A stretch of 64,000 nt of DNA from Pseudo-nitzschia pungens (Eukaryota; Bacillariophyta; Bacillariophyceae; Bacillariales; Bacillariaceae): the NCBI GenBank assembly GCA_037355855.1, contig CM074761.1, forward strand, positions 682,001 through 746,000, given 5' to 3'. Each line of letters opens with the position of its first letter. Position 1 is the first letter of the stretch. Below, piece by piece: positions 1-12,700 of this stretch. Position numbers and translations under genes: made by a program. Below the pieces are notes generated by a model. It worked only from the letters and a program-made list of their open reading frames with translations, was not told the DNA's origin and ran no database searches.

Positions 1-737
1 CTTTCGAATCTGGATAGCGAAGAGTATCCAGTCACGGTTCTTGTAACACGTGATGACGGAGAGAAGATAATGAAAACACTGAAAGCGCGAGAGGGTAGCG
101 ATTCGAACCTAAGGGCAAGAATCTCGATCGTCCATGATCAAATTGCCGACAGTACGCGACCCAACCATGGAGCCAAATTTTGGCCTCGGGTTCGGGGCAG
201 CTCAGAAGGACTCCAGATATATACAAAATCTGGATGGGGAATACATGGTGTCCAAAACGTAGTCGAGGACGAAAGTGGCGACGGTCACCACGCCCAGCTC
301 ACATGGCAGCTGTATCTTTTGAAGCACGAGGCAGCGACGGATTACGTGCCGTAGTTCGGAAAATTTTGAGAGCCGTAACAGCCGGTTACAGCACAGAGCA
401 ATAGTTCTACTACAGCACTTGCCGTTTGCAATCTTGGCAGTGCACTTTAATTTTTAATGCAGACTGCAAGTTGTATAGATTTCGAACTATGAGGCAGGGG
501 TAAAAAAGCTTTTTGTGATGACAACAGATTGTCCGTCTCGTCTCAAGCAAATTGAGAGCTCGTTTGAGTCCATAACTCGTTCTTAGCGTTGTTTGGGAAT
601 GGTAGCAGCATTCCGAAAAATGCGTTGCGCCTGCTTTTCTGCATCACAGTTGATTCCATCGAAAACTGTTGTATGTGGAGTCAACATTATCGGACCATAT
701 TTTGCATGCACGTCGGTGCGCCCTTCTAATTCAAAAG
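1..737. other. No supported gene at left edge
   Basis: Only short overlapping open frames on both strands are present, none with a recognisable domain or a good splice structure. The plus-strand frame from 70 to 354 (94 codons) could be part of a gene cut by the window edge, but nothing in its translation supports that. Confidence 0.4.
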
Positions 738-1332
738 TCACTGCTTCACCCGTTTGTTCGGAAGCGCAGGCGAGTTTGTTTCTTCGTTACTGTTTGATTC
801 TGATTCTGCTGCAGGTGCTCTTATTGTCGTGTGTATTGTCTCTCCTGCAGAATGTTGTTGTTGCTGCCGTTTGCTCTTCTTTTCTTTTTCAATACATTCA
901 GTGAGGAAGTCGTCGTTGTGTTTCTTTGCCGTTTTTGCACATCCGATCAGAAAAGCAATGGGACCGCCCTCCTTGAGCTCTGGTAAAGGTCCGTGATCGT
1001 GCATCCCACTGTATGCTTCGTCGCCTGGTTGAGGCTAGTATTCGTGGCAAAGAAAATCGATATGACCGTTAGTCATCGCTCCGTTCCAAAGGGGAACCGT
1101 GGTTTCGTATCGTCTTTCAGATCTTCACAAAACGAAAAAATAATAACGATGAAAGATGGAACAATCCGGACGCTCCGAAACATACCTTGACTGGTTCGAC
1201 GCCAACCGGCAAACCAACGCGAGACTCGGATATGTTGGAATTGGAGGCGTCAAAATGTCGAGATGTCGTAGCTGTCGTCTCGTGGTTTCCGTAGATCGTG
1301 TAGGTGGCCTTGATTCCAATTACTCTCGTCAT
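738..1332 (-). CDS. Small two-exon protein, unknown (weak Gon7-like tail)
   Basis: Spliced model: exon 1 1332-1186, intron 1185-1035 (GTATG donor, ACTAG acceptor, phase 0), exon 2 1034-738, giving 147 aa. The start is the ATG opening with MTRVIGIKATYTIYG. The join reads PVK-PQPGDEAYSG and keeps a single frame. The middle contains a helical stretch with IAFLIGCAKTAKK. The C-terminal third is Glu/Lys/Gln/Asn-rich, looks disordered and ends NKRVKQ. The architecture (short, one helix-like block, acidic/Asn-rich tail ending in a KR.K motif) recalls Gon7, the small disordered KEOPS subunit needed for t6A in tRNA. That is only an impression; no residue-level homology is shown. I do not recognise a firm family. 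The spliced continuity supports a real gene. Confidence 0.5.
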
Positions 1333-2471
1333 GGTCGTTTCTACTTTTTAGTTTAATTGTATCGATATCAAACAGCGTCCTGGAGGTGTATGTTAGATCT
1401 TGTTTCAAAATGATTGGATTGTGATCATGTGGAATGTACGATGATGATAAAGGTGACAATTGAGTTGTACAAAGCACGTCCTCTTGCAAGATATGTACCG
1501 GTATTCCCAATCTTCCAGTGCCCAGGGCCGGTTATCTAACTGACCACGGGGACAACGTCTTCTTGGAACTTGGAACATCAAGATAATCGAGATACGAAGT
1601 AAGTTACGAAGTAGTAAGGTCTTACCGGTATTTTGGACATCAAATTTCTGGTTACTCGTGATTGATTCGTTTTCATGTTTCATACTCGTCGTACAAGTAA
1701 GGTTTACGGTAAGGCTTAACCTTATGTATCTTATTTTTGTGCATAATCTTGCGATGTACGGTAAGGCAACGAGCATGAAAGGGTGGAGTCGACTGCTATC
1801 TACCGGTATCCACATAACCTTACTAGTTTTAAGTTACAGGTAAACCTTACTTGTATGCTTGTACTGGTAACTTCATCTCGCATCTCACTACTCACTCAGA
1901 ACGACGCATCCAAAATTTGGAGAATCTTTGTTCTAAAATTTTCAATAGTCTCACAAAATCTGTCTCAAACAGAGAAATCTGTCTCAAACAGAGAACCAGA
2001 AAGAGTTTCAGGATATCTTACGAAGTAGAAGTAAGTTGCTCAGCATTTGAATGAGACCCAACGTTCCACAACCTCCAACGTTAAATGAGGGATCCATATC
2101 ATCGGATCTTGTTCGCTGCAAAGGGATGGTAGAAATTAAATTCCTTTTCGCATTCTAAAGTCGGTGACATCTGGCCAACAATGTCTGAACTAATATGGTA
2201 CCCGGTATCATTAGACACAATCCGATGCACTCTTAAACGTAATACAATGTGCTTGGTCATTCATATTGGATTCTTATAAATTATGGCGTTCCTTTCATTT
2301 AAGTTTACAGAAGCCACCAGATTGTATGAATGTTTCGCTTTATGATTTTCCTCTCCATCCAGAACCACGCGCCTTATATTTTCAACAGAATCTTCACATT
2401 AGTTCCGACAAAGCCGCAACTCCATCCAATTCTGTGATCAGTCACACTGCTCTGAGTATATCGACGACGCT
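1333..2471. other. Intergenic: dispersed ACCGGTA/GTAAGG motifs and short repeat
   Basis: No gene seen. The stretch contains several copies of the window-wide intergenic words (ACCGGTA near 1625 and 1801, TACGAAGTA near 1595-1610, GTAAGGTTTACGG near 1700). An 18-bp tandem duplication lies at about 1965-1999 (TCTGTCTCAAACAGAGAA twice), each unit being partly palindromic. Confidence 0.55.
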
Positions 2472-5318
2472 TTACCGTGGATCGATACAGCAATAGTATA
2501 AATACTCCATACAATAGACGTCCGCGTCGTCCGCCTCAGATGTAAAAGTGTATTCGTCACAACTATCTTCCCCATCACCATGCATCGGCGAAACGAGACA
2601 ACGCCATAGATCAGATGATTTTGTTCCATACGTAATCGCCGCTTCCTCCTTTCTCCGTGCCCGCAACTCTTGATACAACCAGTGAGCGTATTCTGATTGA
2701 TGCATCAGAGTCAATGTGACTTCAGCATCATCGTCGTGAGTAAATGGTATTGTCAACTTCCAGAGAGTTGTGTGCGATGTGCTGGGCTGACACACCAGTC
2801 CTCCCAACGGTACGGTCATGGTGGAAGCCAAACGCGACGTGGACTTCTTGGAGGAGCTCCCCGTTCCACTGTTGTTACTCCCGAGGCTACTTTCGCTGTT
2901 GCTCCTAGAGATCCTGTAACTTCCGTTACGACTGTTGCCATTTCCAGAGTAGTAAGTCAAACGCTGATTCTGAACGACGTAACCATTCGATGGGGAAGTC
3001 ATTGAAAATGGATCACTACCAGCCGGGACATAAGAAGAAGAAGACGACGACTGAGAAGATCTTCCCCCTACCATGCCTGCAACTCCACTCGCTACCCCTC
3101 GCAACAGATGTTTTGGACGCTGTTCAAATAGCCGTATTTCCAACCCTGTCGCCACATCAAATGACGCCGCAGTAGATCTGTGTGGCATTATGCTAAGTTC
3201 CCATTTGCATGGAGAAGTTCGCGTTGTTTCAAAAACTCCTTCCCTGTGATTGTACTTGAGGTGTGCAATTTCAGTATCCCCATCGAACGTCATTATCAGC
3301 GTCCATCTTGATTTCGGATCGAGGCCTGTAAGATGATGTACGTCTAGGGACAATATCGAAGGACTAAAGGCTTTTGGATGCGGAACTCTATAGGGTGCAT
3401 CGACCAACACTACTTCCGTTGAGCCAGACGAGCGTTGATAAATAGCATGATTGCCACCCTTCGAGTTCCGAATCACAAATGGTGCATTGATCTCACGCTT
3501 CTTCGTCACAGTAGTTGTGTCTTCGGGGCGATTTGAAGTCCTTTCGATTTCGTCTCGTGCTGTATTCTTCAATATGGATTTAGGATACTGGGATGAGGCC
3601 GATGATACAGCACCCGTTGCTGTTTTCGTAGATATAATTCGAGGAGGAGAAGGTATCTTGGTATAAAAGGAATCATGGCACATTTTTCGCAAGCAAACAA
3701 AGACAACCTGTCCTGATTTGTAAGCATCCCATCTTACTAGCAGTCCATACTGCATCGAAAGAAAACCCAACTGGAATTCGATCATTGACCGTGTCTCGAT
3801 GACATAAGAACCATTCTCTCCGCCGCTTGTACAAAGATCATTGTGCTCTATCGAAGCAATCTTAGCTCTGCGACGCTTTATCCCGGCACTCATCGTTTTG
3901 AATGAGCCGTTGTTTCCATTGGAATTGGTTCCTCCGGATGGGGGAGAGTCCATCGACGCAAGATCCTTATTTTTCACGGAAGAGGTCTCTAGTTCTCCCG
4001 AAACTTCCAAGATCAATTTCATTTTGTCGCGTAATTTTGTCAGAGTTTGTTCTCTGCCTTCGGCACTAATAGCATTTCCGAGAGTCTCGCCCTTTCCCTT
4101 GTCTTTTTGTAACTTGCATTGCGTATGCAAGTAATGCGAGGGAGACTCCAAATGTGTCTTTGCCATGATATCCGCTACAGATAAAGTTGAAGAAGAAGCT
4201 TTCTTTCCGTTGCTGCTACCAGTGGTAGAGACCGGCGTGGATTCTTTTGTTACGGACGACGCGTTGTCCGATTGTTTAGCGCTGTTTGTACCTCCATTGG
4301 GATTATACATCTGATCGTATGCTTCGATGTTTGGCTCCGCGCTTTTGGAGTTCTTTCGTCTTCTCGAACCCCAACTCCCACACCGACCCAATTTGACGGT
4401 TTTGTTCGAAGAAACCGAGCGGCCACTTTTCGTGCTGGTTCTTGTATGATTGCTATTGCTGTTGTTGCCACCAGAGCTCTGAGCAGTGTGTTCAGATGCA
4501 AGCGAACAGGACGAACTGTTGACCCCATTCTGTTCTGATTTCAAGACTTCCGGTGGATTCATGGGTTCTGGTGGATTCATGGCTTCCGGTGGATTCATGA
4601 CTTCCGGTGGATTCTTGGCACCGTTTTGTTGCGATGACATCACTGCTACAGCAATCGAGGCAAGAATTCGATCCCCTTCTTCCTTCAAAAGAGAGTCAAA
4701 GAAATCTTCGTGGAGTTGGACATAATCGCGTTCCATCAATTCAAGGTGCCTCTTCTTATTCGCCAGCATATCTTCCTCTCGTAGATGAGAGTATTGTTGG
4801 CCACGTCCGTTTCTGCTGGGCGATGAGGAATTTCGATCGTCATCATGAATATCCAAATCAGTCGCGATTCCACATCCGAAGAGTTCCATTCCACACTCGA
4901 CCCAATCAATCCAATGCACAGGAATGGTCGAGGACACCTGGTTGCAGCTGTTGCTGCTGATGCTGCCATTCTTATAGTTGTTTTTGCTTTTGCTAGTCCT
5001 ATTCCTTTTAGCGTTAGAATAGATAATCGAGGGCCGGGGAGGTGCTGCCGATTGCTCTGCTGCCTTGTAAAGATAAGGTCGTTTGCTAAACAGTCCTTGC
5101 TGTTGTCGTTTAATGACTTTGCTGTTTGAATTCCGAAGGCGTATCCGACTGCGACTGCGACTGCGGCTGCTTCTGCTAGACGTGTCAGTAGAACGATTGG
5201 ATCGATTGGATCGGTTGGACCGGTTGGAGCGACTGGACCGATTAGAGCGAGCGGATCGGTTGGATCGAGCAGACTGATCGTCAGAGGCAATCGGAACTAC
5301 TTGTATTCGTTTCTTCAT
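2472..5318 (-). CDS. Large Ser-rich protein with possible C2-like C-terminal region
   Basis: Single open frame of 948 aa from ATG at 5318; the frame extends upstream only through non-ATG codons. The N-terminus (about residues 15-70) is an arginine/serine repeat (SNRSNRS units from 9-bp DNA repeats). A conserved-looking block follows with HWIDWVECGMELFGCG. Near residues 230-260 there is an 18-bp DNA repeat encoding NPPEVM, NPPEAM and NPPEPM. Long Ser/Asn-rich linkers separate the blocks. About residues 560-610 hold an aromatic segment (QLGFLSMQYGLLVRWD). The last 300 residues include SILSLDVHHLTGLD, a beta-rich stretch and LWKLTIPFTHDDDAEVTLTL, which resemble the strand pattern of C2-type domains such as the N-terminal C2 (NT-C2) family. 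This is an inference; no calcium ligand set is evident. Function unknown; it may be a scaffold or membrane-associated protein. Confidence 0.7.
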   Translation of the reverse strand: MKKRIQVVPIASDDQSARSNRSARSNRSSRSNRSNRSNRSNRSTDTSSRSSRSRSRSRIRLRNSNSKVIKRQQQGLFSKRPYLYKAAEQSAAPPRPSIIYSNAKRNRTSKSKNNYKNGSISSNSCNQVSSTIPVHWIDWVECGMELFGCGIATDLDIHDDDRNSSSPSRNGRGQQYSHLREEDMLANKKRHLELMERDYVQLHEDFFDSLLKEEGDRILASIAVAVMSSQQNGAKNPPEVMNPPEAMNPPEPMNPPEVLKSEQNGVNSSSCSLASEHTAQSSGGNNSNSNHTRTSTKSGRSVSSNKTVKLGRCGSWGSRRRKNSKSAEPNIEAYDQMYNPNGGTNSAKQSDNASSVTKESTPVSTTGSSNGKKASSSTLSVADIMAKTHLESPSHYLHTQCKLQKDKGKGETLGNAISAEGREQTLTKLRDKMKLILEVSGELETSSVKNKDLASMDSPPSGGTNSNGNNGSFKTMSAGIKRRRAKIASIEHNDLCTSGGENGSYVIETRSMIEFQLGFLSMQYGLLVRWDAYKSGQVVFVCLRKMCHDSFYTKIPSPPRIISTKTATGAVSSASSQYPKSILKNTARDEIERTSNRPEDTTTVTKKREINAPFVIRNSKGGNHAIYQRSSGSTEVVLVDAPYRVPHPKAFSPSILSLDVHHLTGLDPKSRWTLIMTFDGDTEIAHLKYNHREGVFETTRTSPCKWELSIMPHRSTAASFDVATGLEIRLFEQRPKHLLRGVASGVAGMVGGRSSQSSSSSSYVPAGSDPFSMTSPSNGYVVQNQRLTYYSGNGNSRNGSYRISRSNSESSLGSNNSGTGSSSKKSTSRLASTMTVPLGGLVCQPSTSHTTLWKLTIPFTHDDDAEVTLTLMHQSEYAHWLYQELRARRKEEAAITYGTKSSDLWRCLVSPMHGDGEDSCDEYTFTSEADDADVYCMEYLYYCCIDPR

Positions 5319-7372
5319 CCTTGCTGATGATCTCGTAACCGATTTGACAAGCAAGATTCGCTGGGAGCAGTCGCCTCTTAGGGGAGCTTGCTCGGCTATG
5401 GATGCTGGGACGATTGCAACTGGTTTTTTTGTTATTTCCTTTGCATTCGTCTATTTCTATCCTAGCAGCTAGCTCTTTCTAAGGTACAATTCTGTAGAGG
5501 ACGTGATCTTCTGGTGCTGATGTTGTTGTGTTGACGACCTTGCTCTTTTCGATATAAGCCGCTTCACTGGTTCGCTCCAATACAGTCTTGTTTTGGTATG
5601 GACTACCGCACGAGGCAGACAGGAAAGAGGGCGGTTTTCCAATCGCAATCACCGTGGCGATCCTGCTACCGATACTAGAGACAGTAGAACAACTACTTGT
5701 ATCGTGTTGGCCGCGAATGCCAACTTCTCGGGACGCTACCTCTTTTGAGTGCCACTAGGATAATTTTGGACGGTCGCGCTCGCTTAGATAATCATTCAAA
5801 AAAAAATTGTCCCATTCAACACAACTCCAACGCATGTGGGGCACGGTCTGCGTGCACCGAGTCTTGGGAAAAATTGACAAATTCAATTACTAAAATATTA
5901 AGATACGAATATAGTTCATATGATCGGGGCTGTTTAAGATCGAACTGAAATTTGGAGAAACCATAAATTGCGAGTGAGCATGTGGGAACTAAAAGCCGCA
6001 ATTTTTCAGCATCTCATATTTTTAGAATGATGTTCGTGAGGAATGAATCCTGGCAAAGGTAAAGAAAGAGAGAAATGAGTCGTCGAGTCTGGTATTCATA
6101 CCGGTAGGAAAGGTGTACAAGTGGCAAGGAAGCATCCCTGCGAGTACGAGTAACCTTACGAATACAATTACACGTTCTGGTCAATAGGTAGATAGCAGAT
6201 CTGTTTCAACAAGAAAACAATATTTTTCATACACCTGCTACGGTGAGTCAGTTCAGAACATGCAACAAGGACCGGAAATGGCTAACATATTGGACTTCAT
6301 GATTTCAATCAAGAGGAACAAAAGAGTCAGTCATTGATGGATATATTCACAAAAAGTAACAGCAAACTGGTTAGCTGCTTTCGAATCATTTCGCGCATCA
6401 TCATATTATCATGCTGGAAGTACTTCTCTAGGATATTGTTTTGGTAGTATTGTGTTTGGCATTAGTCTACAGCATGAAAATGAATGAAAAGCTTGAGCCA
6501 ATAGCAAGAGAGGTCAAATTTTCTGTATCAACTTTGTGCCACAGCGTGCTAGTACATATTATACTACTATGGGTGTTAACACATCAGCGATGCAACCAGC
6601 TCCTCCAACATGGTAGTAGCACCACCACCACCACCAGCTAGTACTAGTACTAGCAGCAGTACTACTAGTAGTGGCCTACTGCCACCAGTACTACTACTAG
6701 TAGTGGTAATAAAACATTCTGACTCTCACTCTCACACTCTCGTGTTGTATCACTGATATAGGAGATAGGCTCAGCAATACTATTCCACATGTTGAACCCA
6801 GTTTGTATTGACAGCTCTCAAAAAGAAACCTTCACAGGGGACAAAAGCATTACGACGAATAGTTGAATCTTGGTTGTCCTTCAAGGCAGAACGGATCTCG
6901 AGTGGGATGTTTCAGACGCAGTTTGCTACTGACCGCCGCTCGAGAGTCATGGCGCACCTGTAAAAACAAATCATTTTCAGTTTTAGTCATTCACAAGAGC
7001 ATGGCTATTCAAAAATATTGAAATAATGACCTCTGACCGTTCGTAATGACTTCGAAATAATTGTAACCGGAACTATTATCGTCGACATCCCGTAAAAAGG
7101 AAAGCATTGCAAAATCGAAGACCACCGTCACGACACACCAGACAGCACTTCTTGATTTACGAAAGTTGCCTCCAATCTGACCGAAAGCGAAGCAAACAAC
7201 GTTGCGAACACTGGCAGTCTTGCCTTCCGGAAATACTGAAGCATAGGTGCATGTGGTAGAGTTGTTCGAGGCTCATCAATCGGTTGATATCCAGCATCGT
7301 TGCGACACTGTTAATAGCACTCCATTACCTACGAAAAAATATATCTTTCTTTCAATTCACATCGCGGGAAGA
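5319..7372. other. 2-kb intergenic region between divergent genes
   Basis: Probably holds the promoters of the minus-strand Ser-rich gene and the plus-strand FAS1 gene. No coding region is supported. A trinucleotide patch at about 6608-6712 consists of a CAC run followed by alternating ACTAGT, AGTACT and CAGTAC words and can fold on itself. The rest shows no structure I can name. Confidence 0.5.
6608..6712. repeat. CAC/ACTAGT self-complementary trinucleotide patch
   Basis: About 105 bp made of CAC repeats, then interleaved ACTAGT, AGTACT, CAG and ACT triplets that read nearly the same on both strands. A similar ACTAGTAGTAGTATTACTAG patch occurs near 35180-35210. Confidence 0.6.
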
Positions 7373-9613
7373 ATGAGGAGAAGTAGCGGAAGATGTTACC
7401 AAGCAGTATCAATTGTCAACAAAGTTTCCTTTCTGACGATTTGGCTATTACTGCAGGTCTCCGATGTTTCGATTCGTGTTTCCGGCAAAAGTGCTCCTAG
7501 TGTGGTGATTAGTAACGACAAACGACTAAATTCATTCAGAGAATACTTGGACAAAGCTGGTGTTTCTCCAAACGTGGGAAAGACGATCATCGCACCCTCT
7601 AGAGAAGCGTTCGACAGATTTCGTCAAGAGGATCCGGTCCGATTTGAGAAATGGACTACAATGCCAGAGTACTTTGTTCATTTCAAAGACCTGATTGAAT
7701 GGCATTTGGTAACAGGGGGTGTTTATACCGAAGATGATATCTTTGATGGAAAACGCAAGAAGTTGTTGACTCTTCAGGGAAACATAACTATCAAACAGGA
7801 TTCTCAGATGATTGATAACCTGAACAGGGACGATTTTTTGGAATCTGACATTGAAACATCGGGTGGAATGATTCACATAGTGGATAAGGTTGTTTTCCCT
7901 CCTTTCTTGGGACAGAGTATGATCGCACAACTACTAGAAAGCAGACAAGAAAAATTCTCTTTTTCGAACATGGCCAATTTAGCCCTGCATATTGGGCTCG
8001 ATCATCGATTGAATGCAGTATTCGAGGGAGGTATAACGTTCCTTGTTCCTCCGAATCGTCGTTTCAACCGAGCCGAAATAAACATCCCAAAACTGCTTCA
8101 ACCTGACATGTTCAATTATACGAGACAATTCCTCCTCAGCCACATGATCAAGGGCAACTATCATCAAGCGAGGGTGATTGCCATCAACGAACAAATGGGT
8201 TCCAAACAATCATTAATCAAATCTGAATTAGGAACTCATATGTGGATCACATCCACCGAAGATATGGTGCGATTTCAGTCTCAAGAAATTCTTTTGGCGG
8301 ACCAACCTACTGAACATGGGTACGTCGAATTCTGTTTCGTTAGAACGTGTTATTGAGCACGTGGTTGCAAGTCTGTGACACGAAAAGAAATCAGTACTAA
8401 CTCGTTGAATTGTCCCTCTTTTTATCTCGATACGCCTTTTCCTTTTGCTTCAAGTATATTTCAAGTTATGAACTACCCACTATTCCCTCCCTACATTACA
8501 GATTTTGCATTTTTTACACCTATATCAACAAACGTCGATACAAGTGACTGTTACCGATTTTTTGTGCAGTGTCAATTGACATCCGAGGACATTTCAGAAA
8601 TGTTCAATTCGACCTTAACCCTTTTCTGCCCGACCCGTGAAGCTTTCACCTATTTCAACAACGAAGATTTCAACCGATTGCTGTCTCCCGATTGGTATCG
8701 TCACGCCTGTGAATTCTTATTCAATCACATGACATTAGGTGATTTTACCCGAGAGCAATTGGTTCGCCAGGCCCCACGACGAATTGAAATGTTGAATGGG
8801 GCCGTGTACAATTTACGAAAGAGTGGAGATCGACCTCGAATCCAAAACGGTCTCGAGGAGGGTCGATCAAATTTCGGCGATTTAATCGCGCTGGATGGTT
8901 ATTTGCATACTCTCGATGCGACGATAACGCCTGTGGCCGTGGCTCATTCCATTTACGACAGGATTCAGTATCATTCTGAGACACTTCTCTACAAGATCAA
9001 CATCGATTTCGTTGATTTAACCGATCTGATAGCGAAGGATTCTCCGTTGACAGTCTTTGCACCTGACAACAAGGCATTTGAACGTGTTCAATTCGATGCT
9101 ATAGATGGGGGGCCCATTGTCAAAAGGCACGTTGTACGTGGCCTTTGGTTTTGTGACATATTGGCCAACGAAACATCTCTTACCACAGTAGATGGGTATG
9201 TCCTTGACATTGAAGTAAAAGGGGAAGGGGAAGACGAAGAATTATGGGTTGGTGGTGGCAAAGTTTACAACTGTGATATTCTGGCACATAATGGTGTCCT
9301 CCACTACATTGATCGAGTCATTGGACTTGATTTTGACTCACCTGCACCATCTAAGTCACCTGCTCCTACAGTTACCCCCGTACCCACAATATCCTATCCA
9401 CCGTCGGGACGGCCTGTTGCTCTATTTGCCGAGGAGTTTGATAACGGAGCAGTCCCAATTTATCTCCCTCCAGTAGAACCACCAATTCATCGAGTTCAAG
9501 CCGACCCTACCCCTTCACCCGCATCCAATGCGAGAGCAACCACCACTGGCATTTCAAAACTATCAACGGCAATCGGAACCATACTACTGTTGGCCTTTGC
9601 TGTTCGAATATAA
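7373..9613 (+). CDS. Four-domain fasciclin (FAS1) surface protein, probably GPI-anchored
   Basis: Exon 1 7373-8319, intron 8320-8454 (GTACGT donor; acceptor TTGCTTCAAG after a long pyrimidine tract, phase 2), exon 2 8455-9613; 701 aa. The splice restores the end of a FAS1 domain, HG-IFQVMNYPLFPP, matching the family pattern NGxxHxIDxxLxPP. Four FAS1 repeats can be traced by their closing motifs: GGMIHIVDKVVFPP, HGIFQVMNYPLFPP, DGYLHTLDATITPV and NGVLHYIDRVIGLD. Opening motifs such as LTVFAPDNKAF are also clear. The ATG at 7373 begins a basic stretch and hydrophobic core (FLTIWLLLQVS), a likely signal peptide. A Pro/Thr/Ser-rich linker and the terminal hydrophobic segment (IGTILLLAFAVRI) after small residues suggest a GPI attachment signal. 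FAS1 proteins are extracellular adhesion/matrix proteins; a role in cell or frustule adhesion is an inference. Confidence 0.85.
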
Positions 9614-9751
9614 CACGAGTAAGTGTAGACATACAGATCATTGTACATTACATCTAGTAACAATATGAATCAATACAAGAAGCTTTTATCAATCAACAAG
9701 TGTACTGAGACGATGTGAATGTGCTGAAAGAACGGTTGAAACCAATTTAAT

Positions 9752-12700
9752 TTAAACAAAGTCCGTGAACGAAAGGTCGAATTCCCCGGAAAGCAGTCCT
9801 CCACCTATGACTGCACCGGTAGCTCCAGCAAGCCTGAGCTGTTCAATGTATGCTTTAAAATTCTCTTCGCCTTCGTCATCCTTCGATTGGATGATACCTA
9901 CACGACCTTCGACCAAAATGGGAATGTCGTCTCCGTGTTTCTCCTTGAAGGTTTTCATTTCTTCACTTCTCAAAATCGATAGCGCCTGATTCCCTGTCAT
10001 GTCGAATGAAAAGTCCTCTAGCTGTGGTGGAAAAGGTAGTTAGTAAGCTTTTGCTTTTGACACGGAAGGATTTAGAGATGCACATTCAACGCAAACGCGT
10101 GCTATCATATTTCGTACCTCTCTATTCGACACGATGAGCCCACTGATGCTCCCTTCTGATAACACTTTTAGATTTTCTACCTGAGCAACCGATGTTACTG
10201 TAAGCATCGACTGCATCTGTAAGCTTGATGCAATCTTCGTCAGGTACACCAAATCCTTAGGAGCAAGTGCACCTACAATCAGATTCACTGCATCTGCCCC
10301 TGCGAGTCTCATCTTATACAACTGGTATGGATACAGTAACAGATCAGATGCCAGAATCGGAGGAGCAGCCACTCTATCTTCTAATGTACTTGATTCCATG
10401 GCGACCTTTGAACTTGCTTCCCTTGCTTTCGTTAGATCTTCAAGAGAACCGCCAAATAATACGGGATCACAATTCACACTAATAGCATAGGCTCCCTTAC
10501 TCGTAAAATCTTTTACAAGTTTCGAAATGTCGTACCGTTTTCGGAGACTTCCACTCCCTGGCTCAGTTCGTTTACAGTCCGGTAAGATTACAAAACCATT
10601 CTTTGCAGCCGCCTCCTTGACTGGACCAATCCAATCTCTAGGTTTCGGTTTTGATGGGTCGACGGCACTCAGTTTACACTGAGAGAGGAGATTCGCCAGA
10701 GGCACGCGTTCACGGAATCGATCAACCTCCGTCTCTTTATCCCACATAAAACCCTCTAGGGAAGAAGTGGGCGTTGCCATGTTTTCAGCAACACTCCATT
10801 CGACTGTCGAAACTGTCATCGCGCGTCCTGAATTGACTTCTCTTCTCCGAAGAATAAGTTCACCCCGTTCGTCTCGCGGTGCCTTTTTCCCCTCCAAATC
10901 AAGCGACTGCATCTCGGCCTCTTGCTCCTTCGTCGATTCACCATCTCCTTTTCTTTCTTCTAATATATCAGGTTCGTAGGCGTTCGCTGTTGGTGGAGAA
11001 TAAATTGGACGGTTGGACTTACTTCTTACTAAAAAGTAACCGGTAGCACTACCGTTCATGGTAGCTTCTTCGCGAGCCGTTGATAGTTCTTGATTTCCGT
11101 TCATTGAGCCAATCACACCATTGCCAAAGAATCCCGAAACACATGGTACGGAGGGCAAGAATTCTGAAACAGCAGAGCTTTCGAATCCCGGCTTTCCTGC
11201 GAAGAATTTACTTCCTCTGTCGAGTGTGGGAAAGATGAAGCAGCCCGTCGGAGAGGATTCGGATACAGAGTTCCCATCTTGTTCGGTAGAAGCGGATTCG
11301 TGGCTCCTCTTATTGTATCCAGTCCATAGAGCACCAACCTCCTTCTTTGCAAAATCTGATTCCCGAACATAGAAACGCATTCGAGTTCCTTGTTTAATGT
11401 CTACACTTCCAAGTGATAGTGTCACAGAACCGTCCTTCATCGACGCACTTGCAACCTGATGGACAGCGTACCCATGCCCTTTTCCTTCGGCCAGTCGGCC
11501 CAATTCACTTGGCGTCGAACCGACAGCTCCGGGACGTTCTAGACCAACCAGAATGTATTTTCTCATAAAGGCTTGATCATCGTCGCTTAATGTTTTCATT
11601 ACGAAATTTGCCTCAGCGAGGACAGGTTTCGGGATCCTTGCTTTCGCATAAGCAGCAGCCATTTTGGCAGCTCTTGTTCTGCGTTCATCATCCCCAAAGT
11701 CCTCGTCCTCCTCTTCTTCCTCCTCCTCTTCCAATTCTTCGGCGGCTCGAGCTAGCTCGGTCGCTGCTTCATCAAGGGCGACTGCGGAAATCGTCGAAGC
11801 TTCTCCCTTCACAATTTTGTACACACCACCAACCGGTTTTGCGCCCTTAGCGATCATTGTCTGGACCGTAATGTCGCCTTCCATGACTACACCCACACAA
11901 CCATCGGCCAAAGTTTGAACAACGGCGTCGCCAGAATTTTCCATCTCGGCGTCATAACGGAAGAGTCTAGCTCTCGAAAGAGACGACACGGTCGAGGCAA
12001 CTGATCCAAAAATGTTACACCCAGGAAGATGTTTTTCCATTCCGCGAAGAAACTCGTCAAGTTCGTTCGACATGGCAGGAGAGGGAAATACCATGACGGC
12101 TGGCTCATTGTCGGAACTTTGGTCTTCATTCTGTGGTGTTGCTGACGACGACAGGCCAATAGATTTTTTCCACGACTCGCATGAAATATTCTCATAATCA
12201 TCTGGCACATCGTCTCCTGTTACGTGAAATGTTCGCAACCGAACATCTGGCAAAATGGATAAAACAACGGAGACTCCGGGAACTCCTTCTCGTTCCACGG
12301 GGAGACACGAGGGGCTAACGCTCTTCTTTTGGGTGTCAGTCGTATCTTTTCTACTCTCGCCAAGAACGCCATCATTTTCCCCATGTTCCACCGCTTGGCT
12401 CCCCACAGTGCGGGTGCTACCAATGAATCCACCACAAGTTGATCCCACCAAGTTCCGAACTCCAGTTCCATACACAGATGCGGCTGATAGGATAGTCGGG
12501 ACGACCAAGGAGGGGCTCGCATTCCCATCGTAAAGACTGCTAACACTGACGACCGCTAGGTCTATTCCAGAATTCTCAAGGGGAGGAGGTAAAGATGCCA
12601 TCGCCATTTCAACTGCCTCCTGTAACGCCTCAACCATATCCATGTTTTGAGAAAATCCCGATGCCATCACCTGCGGTTGGACATCAATTACATCGTCTTC

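Noticed and set aside
85..125. Possible tRNA B-box (GGTTCGAATC on the minus strand)
   Set aside because: No matching A-box, acceptor stem or cloverleaf could be drawn around it.
1950..2000. CRISPR-like direct repeat
   Set aside because: Only two adjacent 18-bp copies without spacers, in a eukaryotic genome.
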